NCBI GenBank assembly: GCA_947624665.1
Contig: CANQLK010000115.1
Location: 1 to 6,008 of the forward strand
Source of the DNA: Candidatus Gastranaerophilales bacterium
Lineage (GTDB): Bacteria > Cyanobacteriota > Vampirovibrionia > Gastranaerophilales > Gastranaerophilaceae
Length of the DNA stretch: 6,008 nt
Direction: 5' to 3'
Shown here piece after piece: positions 1 through 5,353 of this stretch (position 1 is its first letter; each line of letters opens with the position of its first letter). The notes beneath the pieces were generated by a model that was not told the DNA's origin, did no database searches, and was given only the letters and a program-made list of their open reading frames with translations. Made by a program: the position numbers and the translations under genes.

Positions 1-77
1 TGAAACATTACAACCCCGAACACATATAAACTCCTAAATAATAAACACAAAAGAGACCATTAGGATGCAGAAATAAA

Positions 78-102
78 CCACTCAAAGTAGTGGCTTTTTT
101 TT
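78..102 (+). terminator. rho-independent terminator of an upstream plus-strand gene
   Basis: A 5-bp GC-rich stem, CCACT (78-82) pairing with AGTGG (89-93), encloses a 6-nt loop and is followed by C and eight consecutive T (95-102). The hairpin plus T-run is the classical intrinsic terminator layout for plus-strand transcription. The opposite strand has no comparable T-run. It probably ends a transcript entering from the left edge and insulates the larB operon. The stem is short, so efficiency is uncertain. Confidence 0.6.
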
Positions 103-110
103 GCTTTGAT

Positions 111-270
111 TTAATCCGGTGCTGCAACCGTAAAGTTGCTCAGACTCCACTTCGTTACGCATACAAGCTCGAAAAGCTCATTCTTCGCCTGCTCGTTTTG
201 TAACCTTTTCAATACGCCACTCGCAAAATTATACTCTCACCTTCGGCTTATCGTAAAAATTTACTCGGAC
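111..270. other. non-coding block of higher GC with small hairpins; possible dispersed repeat or gene relic
   Basis: By hand count this 160-bp stretch is about 44% G+C, while the following 60 bp (271-330) are about 13%. It contains an inverted repeat GCAAC/GTTGC (124-128 and 135-139, 6-nt loop) and a direct repeat AAGCTC-gaa-AAGCTC (165-179). The minus strand has one frame open for 41 codons, from after a TGA at 237-239 to a TAA at 111-113. It has no ATG and only a TTG at its ninth codon. Its translation looks reasonably protein-like but matches no family I recognise. I see no tRNA, riboswitch or other named RNA here. A dispersed repeat, a decayed small gene or an unnamed structured RNA are all possible. 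Confidence 0.3.
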
Positions 271-312
271 AAATTCTTATTAGCATTAAAATTAATATAT
301 AAGTGTTAAAGA

Positions 313-318
313 TACAAT
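313..318 (+). promoter_or_regulatory. weak candidate -10 box for the larB operon
   Basis: TACAAT matches five of six positions of the sigma-70 -10 consensus TATAAT and lies in a very AT-rich leader. No good -35 hexamer stands at 16-18 bp upstream, so the assignment is weak. If used, transcription would begin near 325. That is too close to the TTG at 329 for a normal leader but leaves about 40 nt before the ATG at 365, favouring the ATG as the larB start. Confidence 0.2.
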
Positions 319-364
319 TATATTTAACTTGACTTATGAAAAAACTCATTTTAATAATATAAAT

Positions 365-1048
365 ATGAATAATAAAAATTATATTGACTTGGAATTCGCA
401 AAACTCGATATAGAACGCACAAAAAGAAGAGGCTACTCGGAAGCGGTTTTTTGCGAATGTAAAACGGATTTACAACTTTTAGAGATTTTTAATGCCTTCA
501 AAGAAAATGGCTCTAACGTTATTGGTACACGGGCAAGCTTATCACAATACGAATTTTTAAAATCTAAACTGCCTGAAATTAAATATAACAAAGATGCTAA
601 AATTATAACTCTTGTGCAAAATCCTATTCAAAAAATAGGCGAAATCGCTGTTTGTACAGGCGGGACAGGTGATATCCCAATAGCAGAAGAAGCCGCCGAA
701 ACCGCACAATTCTTCGGAAGCAACGTAAAAAAATATTACGATATCGGTATCGCAGGTATCCACAGATTATTCGATAAAATAGACGAGATTAAAAAAGCTA
801 ACGTTATAATCGCAACAGCAGGCATGGAAGGCGCTCTGGCAGGAGTGTTAACAGGCATGGTTGATATCCCCGTTATTGCACTGCCTACCTCTGTAGGCTA
901 CGGCACTTCTTTTAAAGGCTTATCAGCTCTTTTAACAATGTTAAATTCTTGCGCGGAAGGCATGACTGTTGTTAATATAGATAACGGATTTAATGCGGGC
1001 TACAGCGCAAACCAAATTAACAGACTTATAGCAGGTGGCAGAAAATGA
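365..1048 (+). CDS. larB: LarB, nickel-pincer cofactor biosynthesis (pyridinium-3,5-biscarboxylate mononucleotide synthase)
   Basis: LarB is a cytoplasmic PurE-like enzyme that carboxylates C5 of the pyridinium ring of nicotinic acid adenine dinucleotide and releases AMP, the first step to the nickel-pincer cofactor of LarA. Numbering from the ATG at 365 (227 aa), visible motifs are the early LEFAKLD segment, the AIR-carboxylase-like TGGTGDIPIAEEA (98-110), GMEGALAG (153-160, with Glu155) and NSCAEG (194-199). Cys196 aligns with the cysteine reported as catalytic in Lactobacillus plantarum LarB (Cys221). DNGFNAGYSAN follows near the C-terminus. A TTG at 329 would add 12 low-complexity residues; neither start has a clear Shine-Dalgarno. 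Family members usually have about 246 aa with an N-terminal helical segment before the FAKLD region. That segment is absent with either start, and the frame closes at a TAA at 293-295. The stop overlaps larC as ATGA. Family assignment is secure; the exact start is not. Confidence 0.93.
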   Translation: MNNKNYIDLEFAKLDIERTKRRGYSEAVFCECKTDLQLLEIFNAFKENGSNVIGTRASLSQYEFLKSKLPEIKYNKDAKIITLVQNPIQKIGEIAVCTGGTGDIPIAEEAAETAQFFGSNVKKYYDIGIAGIHRLFDKIDEIKKANVIIATAGMEGALAGVLTGMVDIPVIALPTSVGYGTSFKGLSALLTMLNSCAEGMTVVNIDNGFNAGYSANQINRLIAGGRK

Positions 1049-1773
1049 ATATATATTTTGAATGTAAATCGGGAATATCAGGCGACATGTCAGTCGCTGC
1101 CCTGCTTGATGCAGGCGCCGATAAAGAAAAACTTATTAAAACTCTTGATTCTCTAAAATTAAATAATGAATTTTCTTATGAAATTACAAAAGTCAGCATT
1201 AATTCCATTCAAGCTTCGGATTTTAATGTAATAATTCCAAGTCATAACCACCACCATCATCATGAACACAGGAATTTAGACGATGTTATTAAAATAATAA
1301 ATTCTGCAGATATGAGCAATTCCGCAAAAGAGCTTGCCATAAAAATATTTAAAATAGTTGCCGAAGCAGAAGCAAAAGTCCACGGCAAAAATCTTTCGGA
1401 TGTCCACTTTCACGAAGTGGGAGCTATAGATTCTATTGCCGATATTATAAGTTTTTCGGTATTATTCGATGATTTAAGTCCCGAAAAAGTATATTTTTCA
1501 ACATTATATGAAGGTCAGGGGTTTATTGAATGCGCTCACGGAACGCTTAATGTGCCTGTTCCTGCCGTATGCGAAATAGTTTCAAAATATCATCTGCCAA
1601 TAAAAATAACCGATAATGAAGGCGAAATGATTACTCCTACGGGAGCCGCCATTGCTGCTTCATTATATACGGCAGAAAATCTGCCCGAACAATTTACCAT
1701 TGAAAAAATCGGTTACGGTGCCGGAAAACGTAAATATAAAAATCCGCTATTAAGAGTTATGTTATTAAAATAA
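1045..1773 (+). CDS. larC: LarC N-terminal domain only (LarC1-like), nickel insertion protein of the nickel-pincer cofactor pathway
   Basis: LarC is the CTP-dependent cyclometallase that inserts nickel into the dithio-pyridinium precursor, the last step of cofactor synthesis. The 242-aa product shows the family's N-terminal GISGDM (10-15), a histidine cluster (His67, 69-73 and 75) typical of the variable nickel-rich loop, VHFHEVGAIDS (120-130), the CAHGTLNVPVPA block (163-174), GEMITPTGAAI (193-203), and a closing GYGAG...LLRVML segment (223-240). Full LarC is roughly 400-420 aa. In L. plantarum larC1 and larC2 are joined by programmed frameshifting. Here the protein stops where LarC1 normally ends, and the next gene starts 10 bp later, so LarC2 is missing from this locus. 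The start overlaps the larB stop (ATGA), with a Shine-Dalgarno AGGTGG at 1033-1038. Family identity is secure. Whether the short form is active alone or pairs with a LarC2 encoded elsewhere cannot be seen. Confidence 0.9.
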   Translation: MNIYFECKSGISGDMSVAALLDAGADKEKLIKTLDSLKLNNEFSYEITKVSINSIQASDFNVIIPSHNHHHHHEHRNLDDVIKIINSADMSNSAKELAIKIFKIVAEAEAKVHGKNLSDVHFHEVGAIDSIADIISFSVLFDDLSPEKVYFSTLYEGQGFIECAHGTLNVPVPAVCEIVSKYHLPIKITDNEGEMITPTGAAIAASLYTAENLPEQFTIEKIGYGAGKRKYKNPLLRVMLLK

Positions 1774-1777
1774 GGAG
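1773..1777 (+). promoter_or_regulatory. Shine-Dalgarno of the CbiM-type gene, overlapping the larC stop
   Basis: AGGAG lies 6 nt before the ATG at 1784 and is the strongest ribosome binding site of the plus-strand operon. Its first base is the last base of the larC TAA, so the two genes are nearly translationally coupled. It fixes the start of the downstream protein at Met-His, which matters because the free N-terminus of this family binds the metal. Confidence 0.75.
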
Positions 1778-1783
1778 ATAAAA

Positions 1784-2671
1784 ATGCATTTAGGAAATTC
1801 TATTATATGCCCCGTCACGGGAATACCAATGATTATAGCAGCAGGATGTGCTTTATTTTATTCGATTAAAAATGTCGGAAAAGAACACAAAAAAGAAGAT
1901 AATTTGCTTTGGATTGCTTTAACGGCGCTTGTATTTTCTCTGCAAATGATTAATTTTTCAATACCTCATACGGATTCAAGCGGTCATATAATAGGAGCCG
2001 TGCTTTTGGCAGTTCTTTTGGGCGCAAACAGAGCTTTTATTTCAATGTGTACTATATTAACTGTTCAAGCATTATTCTTTAATGACGGCGGGTTGAATGC
2101 TCTTGGATGTAATATCTTTAATATGGGAATTTTAGCTTGCTTTGCCGCTTATCCTTATATTTATAAAAATATGAACAATAAATACATAGGAGCTTTTTTA
2201 GCTTCCGTATTTGCAGTTTTGGCTGGTGCTTTAGCTGTCGTTTTAGAAGCCGTTATTTCAGGCTCTGTTCAGAATAATATTTCATATTTCATATCGTTAA
2301 TGCTTGGTATTCATTTTGCCATAGCTGTTGCAGAAGGCATCTTTACCGCCGTTTTAACTGCCGTTATTTCTAAATTCGGACAGCTGCAAAGAACCTCGGC
2401 TATATTATTTGCGGCTTCTATTTTAACCGGAACATTTTTATATAAATATGCTTCAACAAAACCTGACGGTCTTGAATGGTCGTTATTAAACATTTCAGAT
2501 AGTATTACGGCACAAACTCAAGGTGTAGTTTATGCCATAACTTCAGCTATTCAGGCAAAAACTGCCGTTTTAATGAATATAAATCCTGTTTTTGCAAATC
2601 TTTCGGGAATAATCCTTGTTGCTGCAACTATATTTATATTTACAAAATTATTAAAGCTTAAAACAGTATGA
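1784..2671 (+). CDS. cbiM: CbiM/NikM-type substrate-binding (S) component of a nickel/cobalt ECF transporter, with C-terminal PDGLE segment
   Basis: This 295-aa integral membrane protein has about seven or eight hydrophobic segments. It should capture Ni2+ or Co2+ outside the cytoplasmic membrane for an energy-coupling-factor transporter. It begins Met-His, the N-terminus that chelates the metal in NikM/CbiM proteins, and carries the conserved SSGHIIGAVLL (65-75), whose His68 corresponds to the second histidine ligand (His67 in characterised NikM2). Family blocks continue with LTVQALFF.DGGL..LGCNIFNMG (92-115). Near the C-terminus is TKPDGLEWS (225-233), the signature of the PDGLE segment found in CbiN/NikN-like partners, followed by one more hydrophobic helix (about 272-292), so an M-N-type fusion is likely. 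No transmembrane T (CbiQ) or ATPase (CbiO) gene is in the window. Position between larC and a cysteine-cluster gene argues for nickel rather than cobalt, but that is inferred from context. The stop overlaps the next gene as ATGA. Confidence 0.88.
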   Translation: MHLGNSIICPVTGIPMIIAAGCALFYSIKNVGKEHKKEDNLLWIALTALVFSLQMINFSIPHTDSSGHIIGAVLLAVLLGANRAFISMCTILTVQALFFNDGGLNALGCNIFNMGILACFAAYPYIYKNMNNKYIGAFLASVFAVLAGALAVVLEAVISGSVQNNISYFISLMLGIHFAIAVAEGIFTAVLTAVISKFGQLQRTSAILFAASILTGTFLYKYASTKPDGLEWSLLNISDSITAQTQGVVYAITSAIQAKTAVLMNINPVFANLSGIILVAATIFIFTKLLKLKTV

Positions 2672-3246
2672 ACAACAAATTTGAAAATTATGAAAAATTT
2701 TTAAATGTTATAGATGATGACCTTAGAAAAATATTTCAGTACCAAAGTGAATATATTGAATGTAAGAGGGGCTGTTCTTTATGCTGCAGGCAAGGAGACT
2801 ATCCCCTCTCTTCCATAGAATTTGATTATTTAATGTCCGGTTTTAACCTGCTTGATGAAGATATAAAAAATTTAATCAGGCAGAATATCGAAGCTTTAAG
2901 AAATTGTGACAAAACCTCTTATATTTGTCCGTTTTTAATAAACAACTGCTGCAGTGTATACAATTACAGACCCTTTGTATGCAGAGCGTTCGGCGTATTA
3001 ACGGAAGACTCAAAAGGAAATCCATCTTTCCCGTTTTGCACTACAAAAGGTCTGAATTTTTCAAAAATTTATGATGAAGAAAAAAAACATTTATCATCAG
3101 ACTTGGTTAAGAAAAACAATTTCAAAATATTTCCAAAGATTTTTCGTTTAAGTAATAATGTTTTAATGAACCTGCCACTGGCTAAAGAATTAAATATAGA
3201 ATTTGGCGAAGCAAAAAAACTTGTTGACTTTTTAATTCAAGATTAA
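2668..3246 (+). CDS. YkgJ-family cysteine-cluster protein (putative zinc/iron- or Fe-S-binding)
   Basis: This 192-aa soluble protein has ten cysteines in the pattern of the YkgJ/CxxCxxCC family: C32-x3-C36-x2-C39-C40 near the N-terminus, then Cys80, CPFL..NCC (Cys87, 94, 95), the hallmark YNYRPFVCRAFG (98-109, Cys105) and Cys124. The family is annotated as metal- or Fe-S-cluster-binding; its biochemical role is generally unknown. There is no signal peptide or membrane segment, so it should be cytoplasmic. The start ATG overlaps the stop of the CbiM-type gene (ATGA), making it the last gene of the nickel-cofactor operon. That suggests, without proof, a role in metal handling or cofactor maturation. 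It may equally be an unrelated passenger. Its stop overlaps the convergent malic enzyme gene by 4 bp. Confidence 0.85.
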   Translation: MNNKFENYEKFLNVIDDDLRKIFQYQSEYIECKRGCSLCCRQGDYPLSSIEFDYLMSGFNLLDEDIKNLIRQNIEALRNCDKTSYICPFLINNCCSVYNYRPFVCRAFGVLTEDSKGNPSFPFCTTKGLNFSKIYDEEKKHLSSDLVKKNNFKIFPKIFRLSNNVLMNLPLAKELNIEFGEAKKLVDFLIQD

Positions 3247-4742
3247 ATTACATTGTCTGAAATTGTCTTCGGAACCGTTCTGTCAAGCGCATCAGGCAGT
3301 ATATATTCCGTTGATAATTCTTCATCCTTTACCAATGATGCCAATGCAAATGCACAATTCAGCTTTATTTCATTTGTTATCTTTCTTATATTATGTTTTA
3401 ATACCCCGTTAAATAATCCCGGAAATATTAGCGAATTATTTATTTGGTTCGGGAAATCACTTCTGCCTGACGCACTTATGTATGCTCCAAATTTCTTTGC
3501 CTCATCAGGCATGATTTCGGGTGTCGGATTCGCTAAGGCAAATATTATCGGCTTCTTACTCATTGATTTTACCATTTCTTCGTTTAAAAGATTAGGAGCA
3601 GATAACCCTATAAATACATCAGCACAAACGATTCCATCCTTTAAGGTTCCTTTAAAATCATTAGGATTTGTATATTTTGCAATCTCTTCGTGTGCAAAAT
3701 TATTCTGTTCTCTGCCTTTATAAACAGCTCCGTCAATATCAAACATGGTAATATCTTTTGCACCTAATGCCAAAATCAATTTACATACCGCTATAGCAGC
3801 TGCACCTGCACCTGAAAATACTATTTTTACCTCGTTTATTTTTTTACCCGCCAAATGTAATGCGTTCAATAATGCAGCAGCCACAACAATGGCAGTTCCG
3901 TGTTGGTCATCATGAAATATTGGAATTTCTGACTTTTCTATAAGCTCATTTTCTATTTTAAAACATTCGGGCGCTTTTATATCTTCAAGGTTTATTCCCG
4001 AAAATGAATTTTGCAACAATAAAACAATTTCAATTACTTCTTCTGGGTTTTGAGTCTTTAAACATACAGGCATGGCACTTACATCACCAAGTTCCTGAAA
4101 TAAAACGGCTTTGCCTTCCATAACCGGAAGCCCTGCATATCCGCCTATATTCCCGAGCCCCAATACCGCACTCCCGTCCGATATTATTCCGACAGGCTTT
4201 TTTTGTTCTTCTTCGGTTAATTCCGTTTCAATTACTCCGCCTGCCATCTTCCTCAGTTGAAGCGACTTTTCGCTTATTGTTCCCTTTAATGTATCATAGC
4301 TGAACATAAACAAATTTTTTGATACACAAAGAAAAAATTCTTTTAAATCTTTAACAACTCCTTTTAAAACAGGGATTGAAATGTCGAAATCTATATTTTG
4401 TACTTCTTTTGAAATTATACTCAAATCTATAGCACCAAATGAGGGTTCTATATTTTCAACAACCAATTTAATTTTATCTTTTTCCGTCGAGGAAATTTCC
4501 AAAGGGTAAGCATCAATCCCGAGAGTATTTTTTAAAAATATTGCCCGTTTAAGCGATTTTTGATAATCAAACGATATTACTGCAACCGAATTTTCTCTGT
4601 TTGTATAATCATAGGAAGTTTCAATATCATCTTTTATTTTAAGGCATGAAGCCGCAACCCCCGGGGTATATATTATTGCCAGTTCGTCTTTTGAACTCAC
4701 TTCGGCTTTTGAAACTATTTTTATTCCGTTATACTGTTTCAT
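3243..4742 (-). CDS. NAD(P)-dependent malic enzyme with an unusual insertion in the N-terminal domain
   Basis: Malic enzyme oxidatively decarboxylates malate to pyruvate and CO2 with reduction of NAD(P), in the cytoplasm. The 499-aa product shows IIYTPGVAASC (23-33, catalytic Tyr25), GIISDGSAVLGLGNIG (185-200), PVMEGKAVLF (206-215, catalytic Lys211), GINLEDI (249-255) and IPIFHDDQHGTAIV (273-286) with the acidic metal ligands. The Rossmann motif FSGAGAAAIAV (309-319), FALANPTPEI (401-410), FPNQINNSLIFPG (430-442) and a conserved C-terminal tail ending near ILPDALD follow. Residues 51-182 have no place in the ordinary about 370-390-aa bacterial enzyme and appear to be a decayed partial copy of its own N-terminal domain. 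There is no N-terminal ACT domain and no C-terminal phosphotransacetylase domain. The ATG overlaps the plsY stop by one base (TAATG) with no clear Shine-Dalgarno, suggesting reinitiation. All core catalytic residues are present, so activity is expected. Cofactor preference cannot be read reliably. Confidence 0.92.
   Translation of the reverse strand: MKQYNGIKIVSKAEVSSKDELAIIYTPGVAASCLKIKDDIETSYDYTNRENSVAVISFDYQKSLKRAIFLKNTLGIDAYPLEISSTEKDKIKLVVENIEPSFGAIDLSIISKEVQNIDFDISIPVLKGVVKDLKEFFLCVSKNLFMFSYDTLKGTISEKSLQLRKMAGGVIETELTEEEQKKPVGIISDGSAVLGLGNIGGYAGLPVMEGKAVLFQELGDVSAMPVCLKTQNPEEVIEIVLLLQNSFSGINLEDIKAPECFKIENELIEKSEIPIFHDDQHGTAIVVAAALLNALHLAGKKINEVKIVFSGAGAAAIAVCKLILALGAKDITMFDIDGAVYKGREQNNFAHEEIAKYTNPNDFKGTLKDGIVCADVFIGLSAPNLLNEEMVKSMSKKPIIFALANPTPEIMPDEAKKFGAYISASGRSDFPNQINNSLIFPGLFNGVLKHNIRKITNEIKLNCAFALASLVKDEELSTEYILPDALDRTVPKTISDNVI
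4197..4592 (-). other. inserted segment of malic enzyme (residues 51-182), resembling a degenerate copy of the same domain
   Basis: In ordinary bacterial malic enzymes the YTPGVA segment is followed after about 25 residues by the VAVISDGSAVLGLGN block. Here NSVAVIS appears at 51-57 as expected but runs into unfamiliar sequence; the true block (PVGIISDGSAVLGLGN) comes only at 183. The insert can be aligned by eye to the following native sequence: LGIDAYPLEI (74-83) to LGDVSAMPVCL (218-228), IEPSFGAIDLSII (98-110) to LQNSFSGINLEDI (243-255), and SIPVLKG (122-128) to EIPIFHD (272-278). The glycine-rich block, the catalytic lysine and the Glu-Asp metal ligands are absent from the copy. Residues about 130-182 are a charged linker-like segment. 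This reads as an ancient intragenic duplication, not an assembly repeat, because DNA identity is low. Confidence 0.6.
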
Positions 4743-5353
4743 TATTTTCTGACTTTATTTTCATTACCGTTCATAAGTCTTTTTATGTTTTCTCTGTGTA
4801 AAATAATAACATAAATGGCACCAAGAGCTGCATAACAGATATAATAAATATTTTGGTCAAATACATTCATTAAAACAGGAGTCAATGCCACTGCGATTAC
4901 CGAACCTAAAGAAACATATTTAGTAGTATACGTAATTACAGCCCATATTAAAGCAGTAATAAGACCTACGGGCCAGCATAACGCAATTAAGGTACCCACA
5001 CCTGTTGCTACCGATTTTCCTCCGCTAAATGATAAAAATATCGACTTACTATGACCAATAATGGCTCCGAGTGAAGCTAATACGGGGCCTAATCCGATAA
5101 AATCCAAAAAATCAAAATATTTACAAGCAATTAATACGGGGATTGCTCCTTTTAATGCATCTAACAGCATTACGGTAAAGAACCATTTCGTTCCCATAAT
5201 TCTTTTTACATTTGTTGCGCCTGTTGAACCCGAGCCTATTGTTCTAATATCCGTACCTTTGAATTTTTTGACTATTAAATATCCCGTTGGTATTGAACCT
5301 ATTATATATGCGATTAAAATTATTAATACCAGTCTAAAAATCAATTGTATCAT
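4742..5353 (-). CDS. plsY: PlsY, acyl-phosphate:glycerol-3-phosphate acyltransferase
   Basis: PlsY transfers an acyl chain from acyl-phosphate to the sn-1 position of glycerol-3-phosphate, giving lysophosphatidic acid, the first committed step of membrane phospholipid synthesis, in the cytoplasmic membrane. The 203-aa protein has normal family length and about five to seven hydrophobic segments. Conserved motifs are GSIPTGYLI (19-27), GSGSTGATNVKR (40-51, glycerol-phosphate/phosphate loop), the HSKSIFLSFSGGKSVATG block (101-118) and HRENIKRLMNG (186-196). The first loop has Ser-Thr where most families have Asn-(Ile/Thr), a variant I associate with cyanobacterial-lineage PlsY. The ATG overlaps the der stop (ATGA) and has its own Shine-Dalgarno inside der. 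The stop shares one base with the malic enzyme start (TAATG). Start and function are well supported. Confidence 0.95.
   Translation of the reverse strand: MIQLIFRLVLIILIAYIIGSIPTGYLIVKKFKGTDIRTIGSGSTGATNVKRIMGTKWFFTVMLLDALKGAIPVLIACKYFDFLDFIGLGPVLASLGAIIGHSKSIFLSFSGGKSVATGVGTLIALCWPVGLITALIWAVITYTTKYVSLGSVIAVALTPVLMNVFDQNIYYICYAALGAIYVIILHRENIKRLMNGNENKVRK

Noticed and set aside
1..29. A short plus-strand frame ending in TAA at 27-29 as the 3' end of an upstream gene
   Set aside because: Only eight codons are visible, with nothing to identify them. The terminator at 78-102 implies an upstream transcript, but which frame it uses cannot be told.
111..236. Calling the 41-codon minus-strand frame a real small gene
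   Set aside because: There is no ATG or GTG start, no ribosome binding site and no recognised family. It is reported only as part of the GC-rich block.
557..763. Minus-strand open frame of 68 codons inside larB
   Set aside because: It lies wholly opposite a well-supported conserved gene, has no recognisable motif and reflects codon bias of larB.
1243..1269. The histidine codon run in larC as a tag or artefact
   Set aside because: Histidine-rich loops at this position are usual in LarC family proteins and fit nickel binding.
1760..1790. A possible +1 frameshift joining LarC1 to the CbiM-type protein, since the frame is open between the two genes
   Set aside because: The gene has its own strong Shine-Dalgarno and a Met-His start that must be a free N-terminus to bind metal. 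Fusion would destroy that site, and the downstream protein is not LarC2.
2311..2493. Minus-strand open frame of 60 codons inside the CbiM-type gene
   Set aside because: It is opposite conserved coding sequence and has no family resemblance.
3253..3723. Plus-strand open frame of 156 codons opposite the malic enzyme
   Set aside because: The minus strand encodes conserved malic enzyme motifs across this region; the plus frame is a shadow with no domain.
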